Below, piece by piece: positions 1 to 5,168 of a DNA stretch of 6,143 nucleotides (the stretch's first letter is position 1; each line of letters starts with the position of its first letter). This DNA is from Candidatus Thorarchaeota archaeon (GTDB taxonomy: Archaea > Asgardarchaeota > Thorarchaeia > Thorarchaeales > Thorarchaeaceae), in NCBI GenBank assembly GCA_018238825.1, contig JABCSP010000139.1:1-6143 (forward strand). Reading direction: 5' to 3'. Both the position numbers and the translations under genes were made by a program. Below the pieces are notes generated by a model that saw only the letters and a program-made list of their open reading frames with translations, was not told the DNA's origin and ran no database searches.

Positions 1-5
1 ATAGA

Positions 6-21
6 GCAAGCAAGCAAGCAA
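6..21. repeat. (GCAA)4 tandem tetranucleotide repeat
   Basis: Four perfect copies of GCAA followed by one more G. The repeat could sit in the 3' end of a gene truncated by the window edge: one forward frame runs from base 1 to a TAA at 25-27, another from base 3 to a TAA at 48-50. Neither is long enough to support a coding call. It may equally be a simple non-coding microsatellite. Confidence 0.6.
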
Positions 22-49
22 GTATAATAACTAGTTCTAATTTTCATAG

Positions 50-59
50 ATAACGTTAT
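50..59. other. Perfect 10-bp palindrome ATAACGTTAT
   Basis: A perfect dyad with no spacer, in A/T-rich non-coding DNA about 85 bp upstream of the TATA-like box at 142-148. With no loop it cannot form an RNA hairpin, so a DNA-level role such as a dimeric regulator site is conceivable. A/T-rich palindromes of this size also arise by chance, and no second copy was seen. Confidence 0.25.
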
Positions 60-109
60 TTTTGTTCATACACACAATAAAGTAATACACGACAACCTCT
101 CACACTTAC

Positions 110-132
110 TTTTGTTTTGATTTTCATTTTTT
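110..132 (+). terminator. T-rich tract, possible archaeal terminator of an upstream gene
   Basis: Four T runs of 4, 4, 4 and 6 bases, interrupted only by G, GA and CA. Oligo-T runs on the coding strand are the main termination signal in archaea, so this could end a forward gene lying left of the window. It directly precedes the promoter of the gene at 171, so it may instead be upstream promoter DNA. The rest of 1-170 holds no gene that I can support. Confidence 0.3.
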
Positions 133-141
133 CTCGGTGAT

Positions 142-148
142 TTTATAC
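142..148 (+). promoter_or_regulatory. TATA-like box TTTATAC, leaderless promoter for gene at 171
   Basis: The box is centred about 25-26 bp before the ATG at 171, the usual archaeal TATA-to-transcription-start distance. Transcription would therefore begin at or next to the start codon. No Shine-Dalgarno motif lies between box and ATG, which agrees with a leaderless mRNA. Confidence 0.5.
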
Positions 149-170
149 TATCCGCGCAATACTCAAGGCT

Positions 171-518
171 ATGGAGGTCAATGTTGATTCTCAAATCATG
201 GAATTCATGATCCATGATATGAGGTCATCCCCTGAGAAGGATGCTATGTATACTGCTGCAGTGGAGTTAGCAGAAGAGGTCATGGAAGGTATAGGTAGAC
301 TTGAACGGTCAGGAACTGTTGAAGCTGCTACACTCTACATCACACATTCTGGTGCTCAGCTCAATATTCTCACTCGGTCATTTGAAGACGTAGCTCTCGA
401 TAGAAAATTTACAAGCTCATTGAAGAGATCATCATATGATTCAGATACTGGCTATATTCAGACTTATGTTATTCCAATTCTTGCGGCTGAAGAATCTGAC
501 ACAAATGAATCAAAGTAG
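171..518 (+). CDS. Small hypothetical protein, 115 aa, probably leaderless
   Basis: I do not recognise this family. The product is acidic and soluble-looking, with no signal peptide or membrane segment. A likely amphipathic helix spans residues 22-46 (from PEKDAMY to the IGRLERSG region). Next comes a probable beta hairpin around 52-69 (ATLYITHSGAQLNILTRS), then a further strand near 95-105 and a charged tail. That alternating alpha/beta pattern suggests one compact domain. The first ATG is chosen because a TATA-like box lies about 26 bp before it. A GGAGGT at 173-178 lies inside the gene and is too far from the next in-frame ATG (198) to serve it. The aminotransferase follows after 65 bp with its own promoter and ribosome site, so co-transcription is not required. 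That it is a gene is fairly sure; its function is unknown. Confidence 0.75.
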   Translation: MEVNVDSQIMEFMIHDMRSSPEKDAMYTAAVELAEEVMEGIGRLERSGTVEAATLYITHSGAQLNILTRSFEDVALDRKFTSSLKRSSYDSDTGYIQTYVIPILAAEESDTNESK

Positions 519-532
519 TAAGTAGAGTAGAT

Positions 533-540
533 TTCATATA
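533..540 (+). promoter_or_regulatory. TATA-like box TTCATATA for the aminotransferase gene
   Basis: The box lies in the gap after the gene ending at 518. A start about 26 bp downstream would fall near 562-565, giving a leader of about 20 nt that carries the GGAG ribosome site before the ATG at 584. Readthrough from the upstream gene remains possible. Confidence 0.4.
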
Positions 541-570
541 GTGTGTTCTCATTGCAATATTCTTGATTAC

Positions 571-574
571 GGAG
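571..574 (+). promoter_or_regulatory. Shine-Dalgarno GGAG that sets the start at 584
   Basis: GGAG ends 9 bases before the ATG at 584. It lies inside the longer reading frame that begins with TTG at 563, and so argues that the ATG, not the TTG, is the true start. Confidence 0.6.
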
Positions 575-583
575 CCTCCTTCA

Positions 584-1714
584 ATGAAATTGAAACCCTT
601 TGAACTTGAGAGAATGCAATCCGAAAATGAACATCAAGTTGAGTTCAATCTAAGTGAGAGCGGTGTAGAACCACTCAAGATTAGAGAACTACTTGATACT
701 CCTGAATTGAAAGAACAACTTCTAAACATGCAGTTGGGTTACTCTCAGACAAATGGAACCGTTTCCCTGCGCGAAGCCATCTCACATTATTACCCAGGTT
801 CTACTGCAGATCATATTGTTGCAACTAACGGTGGAGCAGAAGCTAACTTCCTTGTTAGTTGGTGGTTATTCCAAGAACATCCTGACAAGCGTGAGTTTGT
901 CTTCATGGTGCCAAATTACATGCAGATTGGAGGTATCTGGAAGAATATGGGAATAGATGTCAAGAATTTCGATCTCAAAATGATCGATGGAAAATGGACT
1001 CCAGACATTGAACAGTTGAAATCTGTGGTGACAAAGAAGACCAATGCAATTGCAATTTGTAATCCAAATAATCCAACTGGTGCAATCGTAAGTGCTAGTG
1101 ATTTGAAATCAATTGCAGATATTGCCGCAGATAACGATACATGGTTAGTGGCTGATGAGATTTATCGTGGTGCAGAACTTCAAGCTGAGAAGGCTCCATC
1201 TATTCACGGGATTTACGAGAAAACAATTATTACATCTAGTCTTTCGAAAGCGTATGGACTACCAGGTCTCCGAATAGGGTGGGCAGTATGTCCTACTGAA
1301 CAGGTTGCAAAAGAACTTTGGACTTATTCTGATTATACCACCATCTGTCCGTCTAAAATCAGTGACTGGTTGGCAACTCTCGCACTAAATCCCCAGGTAC
1401 AGGCAAAGATCGAGGAACGTACTCGTGAGGTTGTACAAACTAATTGGGCCATCATGAAGAAATGGTTGGACTCCCATTCAGACGTCCTTGAATACGTTGC
1501 ACCATCAGCCGCCGCAATTTGCTTCATCAAACAGAATACTGGTATTGATTCATTAGATTTAGTGATTCGGTTAATGAAAGAGAAGAGTGTACTTATTTCT
1601 CCCGGAGAACACTTCGAGGTTCCAGGATACCTACGTATCGGTTTCGGAACTGAGCCAGATCATTTAGAACCAGCATTGGCTAGAATATCGGAACTACTCA
1701 ATGAACTTAGTTGA
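584..1714 (+). CDS. PLP-dependent aminotransferase, class I/II (fold type I)
   Basis: A complete 376-residue cytosolic enzyme that should transfer an amino group between an amino acid and a 2-oxo acid. The full class I/II motif set is visible: LGYSQTNG with LRE at 51-64; TNGGAEANF at 81-89 for cofactor phosphate binding; Y112, the probable ring-stacking aromatic; NPNNPTG at 160-166 with N163 as PLP-binding Asn; D191 and Y194 in DEIYRG; K222 in SLSKAYG as the Schiff-base lysine; R230 in GLRIGW; and R351 in YLRIGFG, the expected substrate-carboxylate arginine. All catalytic positions are intact and the length is normal. It looks closer to the broad aspartate-aminotransferase-like group (which includes capreomycidine-synthase-like members) than to a named enzyme. 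No amino-acid pathway gene lies nearby, so the substrate cannot be inferred. The start at ATG 584 is preferred over TTG 563 because of the GGAG motif between them. It converges on the next gene with 22 bp between stop codons. Confidence 0.93.
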   Translation: MKLKPFELERMQSENEHQVEFNLSESGVEPLKIRELLDTPELKEQLLNMQLGYSQTNGTVSLREAISHYYPGSTADHIVATNGGAEANFLVSWWLFQEHPDKREFVFMVPNYMQIGGIWKNMGIDVKNFDLKMIDGKWTPDIEQLKSVVTKKTNAIAICNPNNPTGAIVSASDLKSIADIAADNDTWLVADEIYRGAELQAEKAPSIHGIYEKTIITSSLSKAYGLPGLRIGWAVCPTEQVAKELWTYSDYTTICPSKISDWLATLALNPQVQAKIEERTREVVQTNWAIMKKWLDSHSDVLEYVAPSAAAICFIKQNTGIDSLDLVIRLMKEKSVLISPGEHFEVPGYLRIGFGTEPDHLEPALARISELLNELS

Positions 1715-1738
1715 GATTCCTATTATGGGAGTGGAATC
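1715..1738. terminator. Weak inverted repeat between convergent genes
   Basis: GATTCC at 1715-1720 pairs with GGAATC at 1733-1738 across a 12-base loop, directly after the aminotransferase stop and reaching into the stop codon of the opposing gene. Six A/T-rich pairs and no T tract make a weak hairpin, so it may be chance. Confidence 0.2.
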
Positions 1739-2324
1739 ATATTTCCCAATCCATCTCTATAATTCTTGCAAGATGAGGAGTAGTGTGAAGGCAGACTGGA
1801 ATCCCTGGATTAGCTTCTTTGAAAGCTTGAATGAATGTTTGATTGCTAAAGACAAATCCTTGACGATATTTTCTTCCTGACCTCACAAGCTCAAGTCGGA
1901 TAAATGGTCCAAGTTCATTGTTATAGGTTCGTCTTCTTTCTAAATATGAAGGTACGAGAAACACAATCAGGACTCCGATACCAGTTGCACTCATACCACA
2001 TATTGCCCTGATTAATCCAGAAGGGGATGTAAGGCATACAATAAACGACACTTCTAGAATGACTAGAATCAAGATGATATTCAGAATAGTACGATATGCA
2101 GGATAGAGGTCTCGTTTTCTTATTGCAGCCCCTTCTACTTTACAGGAAGTACAGATAGAAGAAGTCGTATTCAGATGCGATTCAGTTGAATATCGGTAGG
2201 TGACTCTTCCCGGTTGTGAGAAATCTACTTTGATAGTATCTGTTCCCGACTCAGTATGTTTTGCTAGTGCTGTATCTTCAGATCCACAACCTATGCACAA
2301 TTGAGGCCAGACTAACTGCTGCAT
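1737..2324 (-). CDS. Zinc-binding two-helix membrane protein, hypothetical
   Basis: A 195-residue protein of no family that I can name. The N-terminal part has two Cys pairs, CIGCG (C10, C13) and CTSC (C58, C61). Their CxxC spacing suggests one four-cysteine zinc site, with the 44 residues between forming an inserted beta-rich loop. A basic patch (RKRD, 69-72) leads into two hydrophobic segments at about 80-98 and 104-124, joined by a short SPSG turn. These should form a membrane hairpin, leaving the zinc domain and the C-terminal 70 residues on the same side; the basic flanks (RKR, ERRR) suggest the cytoplasm. The C-terminal region (about 127-195) is soluble and mixed alpha/beta. The ATG at 2324 has no Shine-Dalgarno motif, but a TATA-like box lies 26 bp upstream, consistent with a leaderless transcript. 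The gene converges on the aminotransferase and diverges from the TPR gene. Its role is unknown; a membrane-anchored sensor or adaptor is only a guess. Confidence 0.8.
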   Translation of the reverse strand: MQQLVWPQLCIGCGSEDTALAKHTESGTDTIKVDFSQPGRVTYRYSTESHLNTTSSICTSCKVEGAAIRKRDLYPAYRTILNIILILVILEVSFIVCLTSPSGLIRAICGMSATGIGVLIVFLVPSYLERRRTYNNELGPFIRLELVRSGRKYRQGFVFSNQTFIQAFKEANPGIPVCLHTTPHLARIIEMDWEI

Positions 2325-2346
2325 GTGTTAGAAAATAATGACCTGT

Positions 2347-2354
2347 CCATATAA
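2347..2354 (-). promoter_or_regulatory. TATA box TTATATGG, leaderless promoter for gene at 2324
   Basis: On the minus strand the box is centred 26 bp before the A of the ATG at 2324, so the transcript should begin at the start codon. The bases between show no Shine-Dalgarno motif. This is the best-matching TATA box in the window. Confidence 0.55.
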
Positions 2355-2370
2355 GAAAGATGGACTTTTT

Positions 2371-2383
2371 CTGCAAAATGCGT
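2371..2383. repeat. Copy 1 of 13-bp upstream element CTGCAAAATGCGT
   Basis: Matches 6114-6126 at 12 of 13 positions. It lies 47-59 bp upstream of the minus-strand gene starting at 2324, beyond its TATA box, so it could be a shared activator site. Two copies only; chance is possible. Confidence 0.3.
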
Positions 2384-2582
2384 ATATTTCATAATCAGAA
2401 GTCAAACATGGGCCTCGCTTGGGCTCAGAATAGGTGGTCATAGGGCTATTTTGGCGACTCGAATATGCTACACCCCTGAGATATTGATTTCCAATACTGG
2501 TGTTTGAGTTCTCATCATCTGGAAAACATAATCTATGTTTGTTACATGTTATTCCTTGCAAGTAGTATCCGACTTGCACAAT

Positions 2583-2588
2583 GGAGGT
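2583..2588 (+). promoter_or_regulatory. Strong Shine-Dalgarno GGAGGT that sets the TPR gene start
   Basis: A full-strength GGAGGT ends 6 bases before the ATG at 2595. This places the start there and not at the in-frame ATG 60 bp upstream (2535), which has no ribosome site and would add residues unlike the rest of the protein. Confidence 0.75.
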
Positions 2589-2594
2589 GGACCT

Positions 2595-3119
2595 ATGTCT
2601 GGGTCCGAAATAGAAGAAGAGAATATACTTGGTCACTTACACGCAGCAATGCAGCTGGTAACAGCAGCTCATCATGACAATGTAGGATTATCGACTGCCA
2701 GAGCGGGCATAGAGCCTGAATATGCCTGCCTTCGAACAATGATGTTAGAACCTAGAAATCCAACCATGTGGAACTCAATGGCTCTAGTTTACCTTATGAC
2801 TGGTCAATATGAAAATGCTCAGGACGCTATTGAACGGTCTCTTGATCTTGATTCTAGTATTGCATGGACATGGTCAATATGGGGTGATCTACTTTCAATT
2901 GTTGGGAATAAGATTGAATCCGAACGTGCTTACCGAATGGCGGTAGAAATGGGGTCCTCTGAACCGTATGTGCTACACAATCTTGTCAGTCTGTTCTATG
3001 AACGAAACAATCATCCAGAGGTTCTTCGGTTACTTGAACAACTCATCCCTCAATGTCCAGATGACCAATCCTTATGGGACTTGTACACCGAATGCATCTT
3101 ACGTAATGCTACTACTTGA
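2595..3119 (+). CDS. TPR (tetratricopeptide) repeat protein
   Basis: A 174-residue soluble protein with at least three TPR units of 34 residues: about 55-88 (from RNPTMWNSMA to LDLDSS), 89-122 (IAWTWSIWGD to VEMGSS) and 123-156 (EPYVLHNLVS to CPDD). The signature W/L-G/Y-A-P pattern is clear in the first (W59, A63, G70, Y72, A75, A78) and recognisable in the others. Residues 8-51 are helical and may form a capping or degenerate repeat; the last 18 residues form a final helix. TPR arrays make a concave surface that binds peptides or partner proteins, so a scaffold or adaptor role is likely, but the partner cannot be read from the sequence. There is no signal peptide. The start is fixed by GGAGGT 6 bases upstream. 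The last 8 bases overlap the 3' end of the convergent coiled-coil gene. Confidence 0.88.
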   Translation: MSGSEIEEENILGHLHAAMQLVTAAHHDNVGLSTARAGIEPEYACLRTMMLEPRNPTMWNSMALVYLMTGQYENAQDAIERSLDLDSSIAWTWSIWGDLLSIVGNKIESERAYRMAVEMGSSEPYVLHNLVSLFYERNNHPEVLRLLEQLIPQCPDDQSLWDLYTECILRNATT

Positions 3120-4770
3120 GTGACTTGCCACATTCTGGACAGAACTTGGATTTTGGAGTGATATCTGCTTTACACTCTGGACACTTTCCAACCAGTTTTG
3201 TGTAAAGCGGTTCAAGTTTCTCACGAACACCTTCCTTGAGAAGTTGTCGTGTCCAGATGTCTTTCATTCCTTTCATGAATGGTTTGATAGTTTCAGGATT
3301 TTTCAAAACGTTACCATCATCACATGCTTGCCTGAATGAAGTTTTGAAAGAGGCACTGTCCTTCAGCTGCTTGTTGACGAGATTTCTGATGTATTCTTCT
3401 AATTTATCATCAAGTGGTTGATGTTTGAACGGGAGTCCTACTCTATCTTCAGGAAGCATGATTGGTGCGAATACTATGGGTTTCCCGATATTGTACGTTG
3501 CAACCCAAGCTTTGATGTGAAGGAGTGTTAGTGGAGCCAGTCCCTTAATTGAATCGTTTTCAAGTGCCAGTTTCTGAACTGATTGCAGTTCAAGAGTAAG
3601 GTCTTCAACTCGTTTTTCGACCAATCCATCCATGCTTTCAACTGCCGCGTGAACTCGCTTCTTGAGTGCTCGGAACTCCTTTTCTTTGGCATCACGCTCT
3701 TCTTTCATATCTTCTATTTTTACCTGCAATTCACGAGTCTGGGAGTTAACAGAATCTTCTTCCTCTTGAATTCTCTGCGCCAATTTTTCATCAAGGTCTC
3801 CAGTGCTTAGCGTTGACGCTTCTGCGAGATCGTCAATTGAGTCAATAACATCACTATATGTTGGTACGATGTCTGCAAGGTCATCCACAAGGGTTCTGTA
3901 TTTGACAATAGCATCTTCGAGTTCAAGTTCAGGTAGACCCTCTCTTGTAGTTTTGATGTCTTCAAGAATACGATTGAAGAATCTCTCGATTTCTACAGTA
4001 TCTCTGGTAAATTGTGCAAGTAGAGCTCTTCTATCTTTTTGATGTTTATCTTTTAATCTGTAGATTTTGTCACCCATTCTGGTTTGAATTTTTTCTACTC
4101 TAAGAGCCGAGGATTCTTCTTGGGTCTTCACTCGTTTATCCCAACGAGTCATCTCTGAAGATACTACATTCTCCATTACTTTCAACTGGTCAGTAAGCCG
4201 CTCTTTTGTTATCTTTTCAAGTTCAACCATTGTACCATGACGTTGTCGTGTACTCTCAAGGACTGCTTGGAAATCTTGACTAATTGTAAGAGCTAACTGG
4301 GCATCAATCTTTAATTCAAGACTATTGAGTTTATCATTGGGGTCGACTTCGGCGTATTGTTTACTGTGAGCTACGAAGAGATCTGACTCCTGAATATTTC
4401 TTAATTGGTGTACTTTTGGTTCAACAGTCTTCAGTAGTGGAAGTGCCTTGTCAACTCCTGCTGGAATATCTTCGAATTTTGCTATCTCTGTATTTAGGAT
4501 TCTTCTAACTGGTCCTGTGGCAGTGTCTTCACTCAACTCCAATGCTATTGAGCTTTCTCCGATTGAAGAGAGAACGATTGAATTTGTATCAGAAGTTTGA
4601 ACAATCCAAAATGGGACAGTGATAGGTGTGAGAAACTTGAGATTGGCTTTTCCTTTTCGATTGGACTCTGCAAGGATAAATGCCATCGCAAGAGCTGCTT
4701 CGTCTTTATCAGGGACAATTTTTGTCTTGGTTTGTTTGAAGAGAAAATCTAGGGCTATTTTTCTGACCAT
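3112..4770 (-). CDS. Coiled-coil protein with C-terminal zinc ribbon
   Basis: A 552-residue protein that I cannot assign to a named family. Residues 1-125 form a probable alpha/beta domain (a helix over 21-34 and hydrophobic strands near 43-58, including TPITVPFWIVQ). Long charged helices follow, at about 160-275 and 325-405, with heptad-like spacing typical of coiled coil and a shorter helical linker between them. A second folded region lies at about 408-450 (LAPLTLLHIKAW, then GKPIVFAPIMLP), then helices at 453-525. The end is a classical zinc ribbon with C530, C533, C544 and C547 (CPEC and CPECGK). There is no signal peptide or membrane segment, so it should be cytosolic and probably dimeric or oligomeric. 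The ATG at 4770 is preferred over the GTG at 4800 because GAGG lies 7 bases before it. The gene diverges from the 63-residue gene and converges with the TPR gene. A scaffolding or structural role is inference from architecture only. Confidence 0.85.
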   Translation of the reverse strand: MVRKIALDFLFKQTKTKIVPDKDEAALAMAFILAESNRKGKANLKFLTPITVPFWIVQTSDTNSIVLSSIGESSIALELSEDTATGPVRRILNTEIAKFEDIPAGVDKALPLLKTVEPKVHQLRNIQESDLFVAHSKQYAEVDPNDKLNSLELKIDAQLALTISQDFQAVLESTRQRHGTMVELEKITKERLTDQLKVMENVVSSEMTRWDKRVKTQEESSALRVEKIQTRMGDKIYRLKDKHQKDRRALLAQFTRDTVEIERFFNRILEDIKTTREGLPELELEDAIVKYRTLVDDLADIVPTYSDVIDSIDDLAEASTLSTGDLDEKLAQRIQEEEDSVNSQTRELQVKIEDMKEERDAKEKEFRALKKRVHAAVESMDGLVEKRVEDLTLELQSVQKLALENDSIKGLAPLTLLHIKAWVATYNIGKPIVFAPIMLPEDRVGLPFKHQPLDDKLEEYIRNLVNKQLKDSASFKTSFRQACDDGNVLKNPETIKPFMKGMKDIWTRQLLKEGVREKLEPLYTKLVGKCPECKADITPKSKFCPECGKSLK

Positions 4771-4777
4771 AGGACCG

Positions 4778-4781
4778 CCTC
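4778..4781 (-). promoter_or_regulatory. Shine-Dalgarno GAGG that sets the start at 4770
   Basis: Read on the minus strand, GAGG (in the context GAGGCGGT) ends 7 bases before the ATG at 4770. It lies inside the longer frame opened by GTG at 4800 and so favours the shorter, 552-residue product. Confidence 0.55.
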
Positions 4782-4808
4782 GTGTGGGAACCGAAGTCAC
4801 TTCTGTGG

Positions 4809-4821
4809 TTAATTATGTTTA
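4809..4821 (-). promoter_or_regulatory. Possible TATA element AAACATAATTAAC for the coiled-coil gene
   Basis: A minus-strand A/T-rich element centred near 4815. A start about 25 bp downstream, near 4790, would give a 20-nt leader containing the GAGG ribosome site. A second candidate, CATAAAG at 4832-4838, would give a longer leader. Confidence 0.3.
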
Positions 4822-4868
4822 CTGGGTTGTCCTTTATGTGAAATTCAATGGTTGATATGCTGGTAAGA

Positions 4869-4876
4869 GATATATT
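4869..4876 (+). promoter_or_regulatory. TATA box GATATATT for the 63-residue gene
   Basis: Preceded by a purine-rich stretch (AAGA) that could act as a BRE. Transcription would start near 4898-4900, leaving a leader of about 22 nt with the AGAGGT ribosome site. With the minus-strand element near 4815 it makes 4771-4920 a compact divergent promoter region. Confidence 0.5.
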
Positions 4877-4906
4877 GAGGAATTTTGAGCAAAAGCTAGA
4901 ATTAAC

Positions 4907-4912
4907 AGAGGT
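4907..4912 (+). promoter_or_regulatory. Shine-Dalgarno AGAGGT for the 63-residue gene
   Basis: Ends 8 bases before the ATG at 4921. It is good support that this short reading frame is a real gene. Confidence 0.6.
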
Positions 4913-4920
4913 TCTACGCA

Positions 4921-5112
4921 ATGACTGACTATAAAAATACACTAACCAGAGCTGGAATTTCCAGTGGGGAAGTATCAATAATCGTTCACAATCTCGAAAA
5001 ACTAGAGGGTGCTGGATTTCGGGGTAGATTGGATGATGTTGTTACCAAAGTAATCAAGGATTCATCCTTCAAATCCGCATTCATGCGGGACTATAAAACT
5101 GCCATGCGTTAG
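4921..5112 (+). CDS. 63-residue protein with an NHLP-like C-terminal motif
   Basis: A small soluble protein, probably two or three helices: about 4-11, 16-29 and 34-62. It has its own TATA box, an AGAGGT ribosome site and a hairpin just after the stop, so it is well supported despite its size. Residues 45-62 follow the spacing of the nitrile-hydratase-like leader (NHLP) motif, I/W-x-D-x-x-F-R/K-x-x-L-L-x-D-P-x-x-A-L: here I45, D47, F50, K51, F54, M55, D57, K59, A61 and M62, with Y58 where Pro is usual. In NHLP-type peptide precursors this region is a leader followed by a core. Here the protein stops one residue after the motif, so no core peptide exists and no modification enzyme is nearby. 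It could be a leader-fold relative with another role (compare small stand-alone NHLP-clan proteins) or a chance likeness. It diverges from the coiled-coil gene. Confidence 0.75.
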   Translation: MTDYKNTLTRAGISSGEVSIIVHNLEKLEGAGFRGRLDDVVTKVIKDSSFKSAFMRDYKTAMR

Positions 5113-5136
5113 CTGTTTCTCAAAGAAAGTAAATTG

Positions 5137-5168
5137 AATGCATACTACTAATCTTGGTAGTATGCATT
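5137..5168. terminator. Bidirectional hairpin, perfect 12-bp stem
   Basis: AATGCATACTAC at 5137-5148 is the exact reverse complement of GTAGTATGCATT at 5157-5168, with an 8-base loop. It fills the gap between two convergent genes, 24 bp after one stop codon and directly against the other. On the plus strand it runs into TTTT; on the minus strand it is followed by a T-rich stretch (CAATTTACTTTCTTTG). Both features fit a shared terminator or 3'-end stabilising hairpin. Hairpins are not required for archaeal termination, so an RNA-stability role is an alternative. Confidence 0.7.

Larger units (their letters stand above)
2325..2594. other. Divergent intergenic region between the zinc/membrane and TPR genes
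   Basis: 270 bp without a supportable gene. It holds the minus-strand TATA box at 2347-2354, a 13-bp element at 2371-2383 that recurs near 6114, and the palindrome CTTGCAAG at 2555-2562, whose half CTTGCA repeats at 2573-2578. It ends with the strong ribosome site of the TPR gene. I found no clear TATA box for the TPR gene (TTACATGTTA at 2542-2551 is the nearest weak candidate) and no convincing structured RNA. Confidence 0.6.

Noticed and set aside
1..50. 3' end of a gene cut by the window edge
   Set aside because: Two short forward frames are open to the edge, but each is under 17 codons and carries no recognisable sequence.
2470..2522. Possible archaeal C/D-box guide RNA on the minus strand (ATGATGA near 2515)
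   Set aside because: A C-box-like ATGATGA is present, but no CTGA D box occurs at a suitable distance.
2535..2594. Earlier in-frame ATG for the TPR gene
   Set aside because: No ribosome site precedes it, while GGAGGT sits 6 bases before the ATG at 2595; the extra 20 residues do not look like part of the domain.
2328..2636. Minus-strand reading frame of 102 codons spanning the divergent spacer
   Set aside because: It overlaps the 5' end of the TPR gene antisense, has a composition unlike a folded protein, and covers the promoter of the gene at 2324.
2801..2881. 11-bp direct repeat TGGTCAATATG at 2801-2811 and 2871-2881
   Set aside because: The copies are read in different codon phases of the TPR gene and 70 bp apart, not a multiple of 3, so they do not reflect TPR unit duplication; most likely chance.
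3236..4042. Three plus-strand reading frames of 61-79 codons
   Set aside because: They lie wholly antisense to the coiled-coil gene, have Ser/Phe/Leu-rich products typical of reversed charged helices, and lack start signals.
4709..4978. Minus-strand reading frame of 89 codons over the divergent promoter region
   Set aside because: It covers the promoters of both flanking genes and overlaps both coding regions in other frames; the product has no recognisable pattern.
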